DNA of 64,000 bases from Halomonas sp. LR3S48. GTDB taxonomy: Bacteria; Pseudomonadota; Gammaproteobacteria; Pseudomonadales; Halomonadaceae. Positions within the stretch are counted from its first letter, which is position 1, and each line of letters opens with the position of its first letter. The notes under the pieces were generated by a model. That model searched no databases, was not told the DNA's origin, and saw nothing but the letters and a program-made list of their open reading frames with translations. The DNA is taken from the NCBI RefSeq assembly GCF_025725665.1, contig NZ_CP107009.1, positions 1,488,001-1,552,000 on the forward strand, written 5' to 3'. The translations under genes were made by a program, and so were the position numbers. Shown piece by piece: positions 8,430 to 19,264 of this stretch.

Positions 8430-9479
8430 TCAAAAGTGACATCTGTCCCGGTCGGCGGTCGCTATGTCCGCCTCGGCAAAGGAGACCAGTCGACGCTTTT
8501 CCTCGTCCCACAGCACGAGTCTCACCGATGCAAGGCTTTGCCATAGGGTGAGGCGGCCGATATGGCGGAGTTGAGGATGGTCGCACAGCACTTCGTGCAG
8601 CCGGTAGGAGGGGATGCGGCTGCAGAGGTGATGGACATGGTGTATGCCGATATTGGCGGTGAACCAGCGCAGGGGGGCCGGCAGGTCATAGTGGGAGCTG
8701 CCGTGCAGCGCGGTCTCGTGGAACGTCCAGTCGTCGTCGTGCTCCCACAGGGTGTTCTCGAACTGGTGCTGGACATAGAACAGCCAGACGCCGATCGAGG
8801 AGGCGAGAAGCGTGATGGGCAGTTGCACGAGCAGAAAGGGGACCACGCCGACCAGCCAGATCATGCTGGTAACGAGCAGCGCGATCGCCGCGTTGGTGCT
8901 CATGGTGCTCAGCCAGGGCATCCACCCCGCGCGCATGAAACCCACTGGCAGGCGATGGTCCAGGATGAACAGGTACGCCGGGCCGAGACCGAACAGCACC
9001 AGCGGATGCCGGTACAAGCGATAGTGGAGCCGCTGCCTCCGCGGCAAGCCCCGAAACTCGCGCACGGTCAGGGTATCGATGCCACCGACACGCGGGCGAT
9101 CGAGATTGCCGGAGCTGGCATGATGGAGGGCATGGCTGTGTCGCCACAGGTCGTAGGGCGTCAGGGTCAAGACGCCGATGGCTCGCCCGACCCAGTCATT
9201 GGCACTTCGGGAACGAAAGAATGACCCGTGGCTGCAGTCGTGCTGGATCATGAACAAGCGTACGAGAAACCCCGCGGCGGGTACGGTGAACAACAGGCCA
9301 AGCCAGTAGCCGGCACTCAGGGTGCTCCATATCAGTACCCAGAGGGCGACGAAGGGGATCACCGTGATCATGAGTTCCACTACGCTGCGCGCCAGGCGTG
9401 GCGTGCGGTACCCACCCAGGGCGCGCTTCAATGCCCGTGGCTCGGTGGTGATGTCGATAGTCGGCGCTTGGGGGTCCAT
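8430..9479 (-). CDS. Membrane fatty-acid desaturase
   Basis: Di-iron membrane desaturase that would introduce a double bond into acyl chains using O2. The three His boxes are visible: HDCSH, HALHH (in HSHALHHASSGN) and HHVHH (in GIHHVHHLC), with hydrophobic segments between them as in the DesA/omega-6 group. The frame opens at 9551, but the first 24 residues look unlike the family and the ATG at 9479 (MDPQAPT) is a sensible start giving 349 residues; neither start has a clear ribosome site. It lies downstream of the PAS kinase/FixJ-type pair on the same strand, and converges with copB. Control by that pair is possible but not shown. Confidence 0.88.
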   Translation of the reverse strand: MDPQAPTIDITTEPRALKRALGGYRTPRLARSVVELMITVIPFVALWVLIWSTLSAGYWLGLLFTVPAAGFLVRLFMIQHDCSHGSFFRSRSANDWVGRAIGVLTLTPYDLWRHSHALHHASSGNLDRPRVGGIDTLTVREFRGLPRRQRLHYRLYRHPLVLFGLGPAYLFILDHRLPVGFMRAGWMPWLSTMSTNAAIALLVTSMIWLVGVVPFLLVQLPITLLASSIGVWLFYVQHQFENTLWEHDDDWTFHETALHGSSHYDLPAPLRWFTANIGIHHVHHLCSRIPSYRLHEVLCDHPQLRHIGRLTLWQSLASVRLVLWDEEKRRLVSFAEADIATADRDRCHF

Positions 9480-9578
9480 GAGTTGTAGGTTGGCGTCCGT
9501 CACGCACGCTGTCTGTACGGTACCGCACGCAATCGGGAAGGTCGTCGGCATGGCCCGGCGCGTGCGTGAGGCGAACGC

Positions 9579-10226
9579 CTATTGCTGCCGTGGTTCCGTC
9601 GGCAGCGCCTCGACCAGTCCCAGCGCCACGCAGATTCGCACCAGCTCGGCCAGGTTGCCGGCACCTAGCGCCTTCATGCCCCGCAGCCGGTACACCTCCA
9701 CCGTCTTGGCGCTGACGTCCAGATGCTCGGCGATCTCGCGGCTGGTCATGCCTTCGGCCACGTGTACCAGTATTTCGCGCTCCTTGGGGCGCAGGGCGTC
9801 ATAGCGCTCGCGCAGAGTGTCGGTGCGCTGGCGTACGGCACGTAGCCGCTGATGTTCGGCCAAGGCCTGCTGCACGGCGTCGATCAGCTGTTGGTGATTG
9901 AAGGGCTTCTCGATGAAGTCGAAGGCGCCGGCCTTGAGCGCGGCTACCGCCATGGGCACGTCACCGTGGCCGGTCATGAAGATCACCGGCACGGTGTCGC
10001 CGCGCTCGTTGAGCCGCTGCTGCACCTGCAGGCCGGAGAGCCCCGGCATACGCACGTCCAGCAGCACGGCACCAAAGGCATCGGGCTCCGCAGCGAGAAA
10101 GGCCTCGCCGTCGGCGAAGGCGCGGGTGGCCAACCCCACGGAGTCGAGCAGCCAGGCCATCGAGTCGCGCAGCGCTTCGTCGTCGTCGACCACGGCGATA
10201 CAAGGGGCGGCGGTGGGCTGGGTCAC
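9579..10226 (-). CDS. FixJ-type response regulator (receiver + LuxR HTH)
   Basis: A 215-residue regulator: receiver domain at 1-125 with VVDDDEALRD, phospho-acceptor Asp in VLLDVRMPGLSG (near residue 61), switch Thr in FMTGHGD, and FIEKPF; then a short linker and a LuxR/NarL-type helix-turn-helix with EREILVHVAEGMTSREIA and SAKTVEVYRLRGMKAL. This is the FixJ/TodT/TtrR layout. It overlaps the kinase gene by four bases (ATGA), so it is its cognate partner. The regulated genes are unknown; the desaturase directly downstream on the same strand is one candidate. Confidence 0.93.
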   Translation of the reverse strand: MTQPTAAPCIAVVDDDEALRDSMAWLLDSVGLATRAFADGEAFLAAEPDAFGAVLLDVRMPGLSGLQVQQRLNERGDTVPVIFMTGHGDVPMAVAALKAGAFDFIEKPFNHQQLIDAVQQALAEHQRLRAVRQRTDTLRERYDALRPKEREILVHVAEGMTSREIAEHLDVSAKTVEVYRLRGMKALGAGNLAELVRICVALGLVEALPTEPRQQ

Positions 10227-11803
10227 GGCTGGCTCCGGGGCGGCTTGCTACGGTAAGTGGGGCTCGGTTCGGCCAGCAGTGTACCGGTAAAGGTGGCGCC
10301 CTCGGAACTGTCGCCCAGAACCAGGCTGCCGCCCATGGCCTCCATCAGCGAGCGGCTGATGGCCAAGCCCATGCCGAGCCCTTCCGGGCGGCTGGAATGG
10401 AAGGGTGTGAAAATCGCCTGAGCCTCGTCGGTGTCGATGCCGGGGCCTTGGTCGCTGACGCTGAAGGTGACCTCTCGGGGGCCGCTTTGGTGCGCGCGAA
10501 TCTCCACCCGCGTTGCTTCGGGGCGCTCGCGGCTCGCCTCGAGAGCGTTGAGCAGCAGGTTGACCATCACCTGCTCCAGGGCGATGGGGTCGGCCTGGAT
10601 GCGCGGCAGGGCTTCCGGCAGGTCGTGGTCGAGCCCGATACCGGCCTGCTGGAACTGCCATTCGCACAGGCGGCAGGCGGCGTCGACCACATCGAGCAGC
10701 GTGACCGGGCGAGGCCGGGTCTGGCCCTTGCGCACGAAGGTACGGATATGGCGCAGCCGCTCGGCCAGCCGTTGCACCTGCTCGTCGATGCGCTCGAGCG
10801 GCAGGACCAGATCGCTGGCGGGTCGCTGTGGGTCGGCGCGCAGCTGCATCAGCGCGCCGCTGGCGTAGTTGGCGATGGCGCCCAGCGGTTGGTTGAGTTC
10901 GTGGGCGATGTTCGACGCCAGCTCGCCGGTGGTGGCCAGGCGGTTGGCATGGGCGATCTGCTCCTGGTGGCGCCGCGCCTGGTCTTCTGTGGCCTTGCGC
11001 AGGCCAATGTCGCGGTTGAGCAGCGAGAGGTGATCGGGCTCGGCGCCGGGGCCGCGGTGGGCCAGCACCACGCTGAGCACCGGCACCGCCCCCCTGGGCC
11101 CTGGCATTTCCAGTTCACCGCTCCAGGAGCCATAGCGGGCCACGGCGGGCAGCACGATCTCGCGCAGGATGGCGAGCGATGCCGGCGTATAGGCCTGCTC
11201 CAGCCGCGCATCGAGCCCCTCCCGTGGCAGGCCCAGCAGCCTCCTGGCCGCCTCGTTGGAGTAGAACAGCCGCTCGTCGCCGTCGCAGAACAGCACGTAG
11301 TCGGTGGTGGATTCCACTACCCGAGCCAGGCGTTCGCGGTTGGCCTCGGCGCGAATGCGCCGGCCCACGTCGCGTGACACGCAGAGCACGTCGATAAGCT
11401 CGCCGGTGGCCGGGTCGCGGCGGGTACGGCTGGTGGTCTCGAACCACACGTAGCGGCCGCTCTTGGCGCGAAAGCGGTAGGTCTGCTGGTAGAAGCCGTC
11501 GTGATAGTAGACCCGCGGCGACTTGTTGAGCAGGTCGGCGAGGTCGGAAGGGTGGAACAGGTCGTAGGCCGACACGCCGATCAACTCCTCGGGCTCGTAG
11601 CCGAGCAGGTCGCGGGCGGCCTGGGAGGCGTAGAGGAAGGTGCCGTCGCGGGCATGGCGGGAGATCAGGTCGGTGGTGCTCTCGGCCAGCCACTGATAGT
11701 GGCGCTTCTCCTCGTCCAGCTCGCTGGCTCTCGCTTCGAGTTCGGCGTTCTGGGCCTCGAGCTCGGCCAGGCGTGCGCGCAGCGCCTCGATCTCGCTGGC
11801 CAT
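10223..11803 (-). CDS. Soluble PAS-PAS histidine kinase (FixL-like)
   Basis: A 526-residue cytoplasmic kinase without membrane segments. Order: N-terminal coiled coil (EIEALRARLAELEAQNAELE, about 3-37), first PAS domain (about 40-150, with a PAC-like DVLCVSRDV end), second PAS (about 160-275), HisKA with the phospho-acceptor His in NIAHELNQPLG (near 300), and ATPase motifs NLLLNALEA, SDQGPGI and GMGLAISRSL. I see no basis for claiming haem binding, so the ligand of the PAS domains is unknown. The start overlaps the stop of the upstream oxygenase gene (TGATG) and its end overlaps the regulator by four bases, so all three are co-translated. Confidence 0.92.
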   Translation of the reverse strand: MASEIEALRARLAELEAQNAELEARASELDEEKRHYQWLAESTTDLISRHARDGTFLYASQAARDLLGYEPEELIGVSAYDLFHPSDLADLLNKSPRVYYHDGFYQQTYRFRAKSGRYVWFETTSRTRRDPATGELIDVLCVSRDVGRRIRAEANRERLARVVESTTDYVLFCDGDERLFYSNEAARRLLGLPREGLDARLEQAYTPASLAILREIVLPAVARYGSWSGELEMPGPRGAVPVLSVVLAHRGPGAEPDHLSLLNRDIGLRKATEDQARRHQEQIAHANRLATTGELASNIAHELNQPLGAIANYASGALMQLRADPQRPASDLVLPLERIDEQVQRLAERLRHIRTFVRKGQTRPRPVTLLDVVDAACRLCEWQFQQAGIGLDHDLPEALPRIQADPIALEQVMVNLLLNALEASRERPEATRVEIRAHQSGPREVTFSVSDQGPGIDTDEAQAIFTPFHSSRPEGLGMGLAISRSLMEAMGGSLVLGDSSEGATFTGTLLAEPSPTYRSKPPRSQP

Positions 11804-12462
11804 CAGCGCGCCGGGTCCACCAGGCCACCCAGCGAGGCGTTGCGCCGGAACCAGCCGGCGATGCTGGCTCGCGGCAGGCGGGTCGGCAATACCTCGTGGG
11901 GCACGTTCTCGGAGAGAAAGCAGGCGAAGTTGCCGGCCTCTGGGCGTACCCGTGCCACCTCCCGCTCAGGATCGTCGGCGGCGAAGATCGCCATCTCGCC
12001 GCCGCCATCCGCAGGCCAGTCGGGGTTGAGGTAGCCGACCGTGGAAACGACCCGATTGGCGCGCCCGCGGAAGCTGTCGAGATGCTTCTTGTAGAAAGCT
12101 CCGGGCGGGTAGTGGGCGAAGTGCGCCTCGTACTCGAACAGCCCCAGGAACAGTGCCTGGTTCAGCTCGCGCTGCAGCTCGCCCATGGCTTCCAGGTAGC
12201 GGCGCTGGGCCAGGCTCTCGCGGTCGAGCCAGTGGATGGCGTCGCCGCGAATGTCGCGGCGCAGCCGGTGCTCGTCACCGCGGCCGATACCGGCGGCGGC
12301 CAGTGCCTCGCGCTCGGCCATCTCCGCAAGCTCCCGGTGCAGGTCATGGCACAGCGCGGCGTCGAGAAAACCTTCGCCGATAAACCAGCCCTGATCGACC
12401 AAGGCATCGACCAGGTGGGGCAGGGCACTGGCCGCGAATGCCGGGCGAACGAGAAGCGACAT
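11803..12462 (-). CDS. 2OG-Fe(II) oxygenase, prolyl-hydroxylase-like (SM-20/EGL-9 type)
   Basis: A 219-residue soluble dioxygenase using O2, 2-oxoglutarate and Fe(II). The iron facial triad is visible: His127 and Asp129 in KKHLDSF and His189 in ENVPHEVLP, with Arg199 (PRASIAGW) as the likely 2-oxoglutarate ligand. YPPGAFYKKH and VVSTVGYLN are typical of the P4H/SM-20 group. The frame is open to 12585, but the ATG at 12462 matches the family N-terminus and has GGAGG thirteen bases upstream. Its stop overlaps the kinase start. Whether it modifies a protein, such as a ribosomal protein or a component of this signalling pair, cannot be told from the sequence. Confidence 0.85.
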   Translation of the reverse strand: MSLLVRPAFAASALPHLVDALVDQGWFIGEGFLDAALCHDLHRELAEMAEREALAAAGIGRGDEHRLRRDIRGDAIHWLDRESLAQRRYLEAMGELQRELNQALFLGLFEYEAHFAHYPPGAFYKKHLDSFRGRANRVVSTVGYLNPDWPADGGGEMAIFAADDPEREVARVRPEAGNFACFLSENVPHEVLPTRLPRASIAGWFRRNASLGGLVDPAR

Positions 12463-12505
12463 GGGTGAGGCGGAACCTCCGCGGTAATAACGGAACCGGG
12501 TGAAA

Positions 12506-13150
12506 TCAGGAAATGCGGGTTTCGGTTTCGGGGCTGCGCAGCAGCCGCTCGGGAAAATAGCATAGCCGACCGTGTGGCGGCTCATCGAACAGGCTGATGG
12601 GGCGCTCGAACCCCTCCGCCAGCAGTTCCACCAGCATCATCGCCGAGAGCCCCCAGATCACCTGGCCTTGGGTATGGTAGCTGGGCACGTAGTGGGGGCG
12701 GCCATTCACCGGGATCACGTCGGTGTGGTGGCGCCGGTCCTCGAGGAACAGCGCCAGCGGCACCTCGAAGATGGCGTCGAGTTCCCCCGGGTCGGGAGCG
12801 AGCGGCAGGCCGGGAGGAATCAGGCCCACATAGGGCGTGACCAAAATGCCATGCAGCGAGATCACGTCCGACAGTCGGCCGAGCAGTTCGACACGGTCCG
12901 GCGGCAGGGCGATCTCCTCGTGGGATTCGCGCAGCGCCGTGGTCAGCAGGTCGCGGTCGGTATCCTCGCGCTTGCCGCCGGGAAAGGCCACCTGGCCGCT
13001 GTGGGTATTGAGATGCCCCGCCCGGCGGGTGAACAACAGCGTAGGCTCGGGCCGGTCGACGATCGGCATCAGCACCGCGGCCTGGGGCATGTCGAGGCGC
13101 ATGCGGCGGGGAGCGTGTGCTTGCAGGCGCTTGCGAAGTTTCTCTAACAT
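12506..13150 (-). CDS. NUDIX hydrolase, coenzyme A pyrophosphatase type (NudL-like)
   Basis: Predicted to hydrolyse CoA or acyl-CoA at the diphosphate. From the ATG at 13150 the product has 214 residues. The NUDIX box in the CoAse form is present (GGKREDTDRDLLTTALRE then SHEEI), preceded by HSGQVAFPGG, which is typical of this subgroup (UPF0035-like element). The frame opens upstream at 13222 but that extension overlaps the divergent NUDIX gene start and has no family support. It is divergent from a second, unrelated NUDIX gene and has a 43-base gap to the oxygenase gene downstream on the same strand. Confidence 0.88.
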   Translation of the reverse strand: MLEKLRKRLQAHAPRRMRLDMPQAAVLMPIVDRPEPTLLFTRRAGHLNTHSGQVAFPGGKREDTDRDLLTTALRESHEEIALPPDRVELLGRLSDVISLHGILVTPYVGLIPPGLPLAPDPGELDAIFEVPLALFLEDRRHHTDVIPVNGRPHYVPSYHTQGQVIWGLSAMMLVELLAEGFERPISLFDEPPHGRLCYFPERLLRSPETETRIS

Positions 13151-13220
13151 GGAGTTTCCATCGGCTTTGGTTCCTTCTACCCGGGGGCCTTCGTCGACGT
13201 CAAGCCTGCCAGGGAGACCC

Positions 13221-13778
13221 ATGAACTTCTGTAGCCACTGTGGCCAACCCGTGCGCTTCGCGATCCCGGCAGGGGATGATCGCCCCAGGTATCTGTGCGA
13301 TGCCTGCGGCTCGATCCATTACCAGAACCCGCGCATCGTCGCCGGCACCCTGCCGGTGAGCGGCTCGCGCGTGCTGCTCTGTCGTCGAGCCATCTTTCCC
13401 CGCAAGGGCTTCTGGACCCTGCCGGCGGGCTACATGGAGAACGCCGAGACCACCGTTCAAGCGGCAGCTCGCGAAACCTGGGAGGAGGCCTGCGCCGAGG
13501 TCGATATCCATGGGCTCTATACCCTGATCAACCTGCCGCACATCAACCAGGTCTACATGATCTTCCGCGCCGACCTCACGGGCAATTTCTGTGCCGGACC
13601 GGAGAGCCTGGAGGTGGCACTGTTCGAGGAGCACGAGATTCCCTGGGACGAGTTGGCCTTTCCCACCATCGAGCGTACTCTGCGCCATTTCTACGCCGAC
13701 CGCGACAACGGTCACTATCCGCTGCACATCAGCGACATTACCGCCGAGGATCGCGAGCGCTACTTCGGTTCAGCCTGA
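13221..13778 (+). CDS. NUDIX hydrolase with N-terminal zinc ribbon
   Basis: A 185-residue protein with a four-Cys zinc ribbon at its start (CSHCGQP ... CDACGS, residues 4-34) and a NUDIX domain with the box GYMENAETTVQAAARETWEE (about 73-92). This layout is that of small NudC-like or ADP-ribose/NAD-type hydrolases; the substrate cannot be fixed from sequence. The ATG at 13221 follows AGGGAG. Its stop overlaps an ATG of the following SorC-type regulator (TGATG), but the functions do not obviously connect. Confidence 0.88.
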   Translation: MNFCSHCGQPVRFAIPAGDDRPRYLCDACGSIHYQNPRIVAGTLPVSGSRVLLCRRAIFPRKGFWTLPAGYMENAETTVQAAARETWEEACAEVDIHGLYTLINLPHINQVYMIFRADLTGNFCAGPESLEVALFEEHEIPWDELAFPTIERTLRHFYADRDNGHYPLHISDITAEDRERYFGSA

Positions 13779-13804
13779 TGGGCAATCGAGAAGGAACGGG
13801 TAAC

Positions 13805-14764
13805 GTGGACAAGTTCGAGCTGAAACTGGACCAGGCGGCACGCGCGGCCTGGCTCTCTTATGTGGGAGGGCGCACCCAGGACGAGATCGCCAGCCAGCTC
13901 GGCGTGTCGCGCCCCGGCGTGCAGCGGCTGCTGGCCCTGGCGCGTCAGGAGGGGCTGGTCAAGGTGCATATTGACCACCCGCTGACCAATTGCATGGTGA
14001 TGTCGGATGCCATCCTCAAGCGCTTCGGGCTCGAGTTCTGCGACGTGGTGCCGGCCGACCCCGAGGCCCCCGACAGCAGCGCTCACTACCTGGCCGTGGC
14101 GGGAGCGGAGCGGCTGGCCAGGCTGATCGAGCGCTCCGAGCCGTTGACCCTGTCGCTTGGCACCGGGCGCTCGGTGCGTGCCACAGTGGAGGCGCTCAGC
14201 CGCATCGAGCGTCCCCAGCACCGCTTCGTCTCGCTGGTCGGCAACGTCGCCCGCGACGGTTCGGCCAACCGCTACGACGGCGTGATGGTGCTGGCCGACA
14301 AGACCGGCGGCGAGCGCTTCCTGCTGCCGGCGCCGGTGGTGGCCGGCTCGGTGGAGGAGAAGGAGGCGATGCTTGGCCAGCGGCTGTTCCAGGCCATCGT
14401 CGAGATCGCCAAGGATGCCGAGGCGGCCTATATCGGGGTGGGGCGCATCGACCGCCAGGCCACCCTGTTCCAGGATCATTTCATCAGCGAAGCCGAACTC
14501 GACGAGCTGCTCTCGCGAGAGGCCGTGGGCGAGCTGCTCGGCTGGCCCCTCGACCAGGCCGGCCAGGTGATCGAGTGCTCCATCACCCGGCGTGTCACCA
14601 GCCTGCCGCTGACCATGTTCCGCGACCAGACCCTGGTGGCCTTGGCCGGAGGGCGCGACAAGGGACCGGCCATTCTTGCCGCGCTGCGCGGCGGCTGGCT
14701 CAAGGGGCTCGTCACCGACGAAAGCGCCGCGCGCTTCATCCTCGAGAACGAAGATCTTGCCTAG
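13805..14764 (+). CDS. SorC-family sugar-responsive transcriptional regulator
   Basis: DNA-binding regulator of the polyol operon that follows. The product has a sigma-like helix-turn-helix at the N-terminus (RTQDEIASQLGVSRPGVQRL, about residues 20-39) and a large sugar-binding effector domain of the SorC/DeoR type (LSLGTGRSVRATVEAL, FVSLVGNVARDGSANRYD, VGVGRI-type segments, ending DESAARFILE). Two starts are possible: an ATG at 13778 overlapping the preceding stop, and a GTG at 13805 with a good GAAGGA site nine bases before; the latter is preferred and gives 319 residues. The effector is probably a polyol or its phosphate. Confidence 0.9.
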   Translation: MDKFELKLDQAARAAWLSYVGGRTQDEIASQLGVSRPGVQRLLALARQEGLVKVHIDHPLTNCMVMSDAILKRFGLEFCDVVPADPEAPDSSAHYLAVAGAERLARLIERSEPLTLSLGTGRSVRATVEALSRIERPQHRFVSLVGNVARDGSANRYDGVMVLADKTGGERFLLPAPVVAGSVEEKEAMLGQRLFQAIVEIAKDAEAAYIGVGRIDRQATLFQDHFISEAELDELLSREAVGELLGWPLDQAGQVIECSITRRVTSLPLTMFRDQTLVALAGGRDKGPAILAALRGGWLKGLVTDESAARFILENEDLA

Positions 14765-14815
14765 ATTGGCCTAAAGTCTAAGGGCAATGCCTTTGCCTTT
14801 TGTCGCCCTGTGTCC

Positions 14816-14849
14816 GATCATTTGATCGTTGGTTGAGTATTTGATCAAA
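14816..14849 (+). promoter_or_regulatory. Candidate operator for the SorC-type regulator
   Basis: In the 149-bp spacer between the regulator and the binding-protein gene, ATTTGATC occurs twice (14820 and 14839, 19 bases apart). The second copy is the core of a perfect 10-bp palindrome TTTGATCAAA at 14840-14849; the first belongs to GATCATTTGATC. Two same-facing copies on about the same helix face fit a repressor/activator site. The binder is inferred from position only. Confidence 0.45.
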
Positions 14850-14913
14850 ACAACGACTCCCGGCTACCAATTACAAACGCCCCGAGGGGCAAGCCCGCAC
14901 ACAGGAGCCCGAC

Positions 14914-16218
<1,305 letters not shown>

Positions 16219-16287
16219 TCCACACCCTCGCCCTGCCGCCGGGGCCAACGCCTCGGCGGCCAATTCCCAACGTTACGTGGTGATGCT

Positions 16288-17178
16288 ATGAGCAAGACAC
16301 GCGCCTCCGGGCGTACCGTCGGTGGTCTGCGCTCGCTGTCTCTGCAGGCACCCGCGGTCACGCTGCTGCTGCTTTGGATGCTGGTCCCGCTGGGCATGAC
16401 CGTATGGTTCTCGCTGCAGCGCTACAACCTGTTGATGCCTGGCATGAGCGGTTTCGCCGGCCTGGAGAACTATGAGTACCTGTTTACCGACCCGGCGCTG
16501 TGGCGCGCCATGGGCAACACGCTGCTGATGGTGGGCTCGGTACTGGTGATCACCGTGGGCGGCGGCGTTCTGCTCGCCGTGCTGTTCCAGCAGGAGTTTC
16601 CCGGCCGCGGCATCGCCCGGGTGCTGGCCATCTCGCCGTTCTTCGTCATGCCCACGGTGAGTGCGCTGGTGTGGAAGAACATGATGATGCACCCCTCCAA
16701 TGGGGTTCTGTCATGGGTCGCCGAGCTATTTGGCCTGCCGGCGGTGGACTGGTTCTCGTCGCTCCCGCTCACCTCGATCGTCATCATCGTGGCCTGGCAG
16801 TGGCTGCCGTTCGCCCTGCTGATTCTGCTCACCGCCATGCAGTCGCTCGACGACGACCAGGTCGAGGCGGCGCGCATGGACGGAGCAGGGCCCATCGCGG
16901 TGTTCTTCTATATCACCCTGCCACACCTGAAGCGTGCCATCAGCGTGGTGATCATGATCGAGATGATCTTCCTGCTGACGATCTTCGCCGAGATCTACGT
17001 CACCACTTCAGGCGGGCCGGGGCTCGCCACCACCAACCTGGCATTCCTGATCTACATCCAGGCGCTGCTCGATTTCGACGTCGGCCTGGCCTCCGCCGGT
17101 GGGGTGGTCGCCATCATCCTGGCGAATATCGTTGCCATCTTCCTGGTCCGGCTGGTGGCCAAGAACCTGGAAAGCTGA
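16288..17178 (+). CDS. Polyol ABC transporter permease (MalF type, SmoF-like)
   Basis: A 296-residue inner-membrane permease with six predicted membrane segments. The coupling-helix motif for the ATPase is visible as EAARMDGAGPIAVFFYITLP (about residues 193-212), the EAA loop with the conserved Gly. The first segment (VTLLLLWMLVPLGMTVWFSL) lies at about 28-47. It is followed after 15 bases by the second permease gene. Together with the genes at 14914, 17194 and 18122 it forms a complete family 1 carbohydrate importer. Confidence 0.93.
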   Translation: MSKTRASGRTVGGLRSLSLQAPAVTLLLLWMLVPLGMTVWFSLQRYNLLMPGMSGFAGLENYEYLFTDPALWRAMGNTLLMVGSVLVITVGGGVLLAVLFQQEFPGRGIARVLAISPFFVMPTVSALVWKNMMMHPSNGVLSWVAELFGLPAVDWFSSLPLTSIVIIVAWQWLPFALLILLTAMQSLDDDQVEAARMDGAGPIAVFFYITLPHLKRAISVVIMIEMIFLLTIFAEIYVTTSGGPGLATTNLAFLIYIQALLDFDVGLASAGGVVAIILANIVAIFLVRLVAKNLES

Positions 17179-17193
17179 GGCGAGGAGCCGCTC

Positions 17194-18108
17194 ATGACCA
17201 CACTCAAGACCAAGCAGGCCCTGCCGGCCGATGGCCAACTGGCAAGCGCCTCCGACGATGGCGCGGCCCATGCCCGCCACACGCCGCTGGTGCCCAGCGC
17301 CGGGGCGCGGCGGGTATGGCTGACGCTGCTGGGGTGGGGCATTGCCCTGATCATCTTCTTTCCCATCCTGTGGATGGTGCTGACGGGCTTCAAGACGGAG
17401 GCCGAAGCCATCGCCGACCCCAGCCTGATCTTCACGCCGACGCTGGAGAGCTACATCGCCGTGCAGGCCCGGGCCGATTACTTCAAGTTCGCCCTGAACA
17501 GCGTGGTGGTGGCCTTCGGCTCGACCCTGCTGGCGCTGGCCATCGCCATTCCCTCGGCCTACGCCATGGCGTTCCTGCCCACCAAGCGCACCAAGGGCAC
17601 GCTGCTGTGGATGCTCTCCACCAAGATGCTGCCGCCGGTGGGCGTGCTGGTGCCGATCTACCTGATCTTTCGCGATTTCGGCCTGCTCGACACCCGCACC
17701 GGGCTGATCATCGTCTACACCCTGATGAACCTGCCGATCGTGGTGTGGATGCTCTACACCTTCTTCAAGGACCTGCCGCGGGACATCCTCGAGGCGGGGC
17801 GCATGGACGGGGCGAATACCTTTCAGGAGGTGCTCTACCTGCTGCTGCCGCTGACCCTGCCTGGCATCGCCTCCACCGGGCTGCTGTCGGTGATCCTGAG
17901 CTGGAACGAGGCGTTCTGGAGCCTCAACCTGACCTCCTCCAGCGCGGCGCCGCTCACCGCCTACATCGCGTCATTCTCGAGTCCCGAGGGATTGTTCTGG
18001 GCCAAGCTCTCCGCCGCTTCCACCATGGCCATCGCGCCGATCCTGGTCTTCGGTTGGTTGACCCAGAAGCAGATGGTACGTGGCCTCACCTTCGGCGCCG
18101 TCAAGTAA
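17194..18108 (+). CDS. Polyol ABC transporter permease (MalG type, SmoG-like)
   Basis: A 304-residue permease with six membrane segments and an unusual hydrophilic N-terminus of about 40 residues (MTTLKTKQALPADGQ...) before the first segment LGWGIALIIFFPILWMVLTG. The EAA loop is LEAGRMDGANTFQEVLYLLL. It makes the heterodimeric channel with the preceding permease and docks on the ATPase encoded 14 bases downstream. FKTEAEA after the first segment and NLTSSSAAPL near the C-terminus are typical for sorbitol/mannitol systems. Confidence 0.93.
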   Translation: MTTLKTKQALPADGQLASASDDGAAHARHTPLVPSAGARRVWLTLLGWGIALIIFFPILWMVLTGFKTEAEAIADPSLIFTPTLESYIAVQARADYFKFALNSVVVAFGSTLLALAIAIPSAYAMAFLPTKRTKGTLLWMLSTKMLPPVGVLVPIYLIFRDFGLLDTRTGLIIVYTLMNLPIVVWMLYTFFKDLPRDILEAGRMDGANTFQEVLYLLLPLTLPGIASTGLLSVILSWNEAFWSLNLTSSSAAPLTAYIASFSSPEGLFWAKLSAASTMAIAPILVFGWLTQKQMVRGLTFGAVK

Positions 18109-18121
18109 CGAGGTTTCCCCC

Positions 18122-19260
<1,139 letters not shown>

Positions 19261-19264
<4 letters not shown>

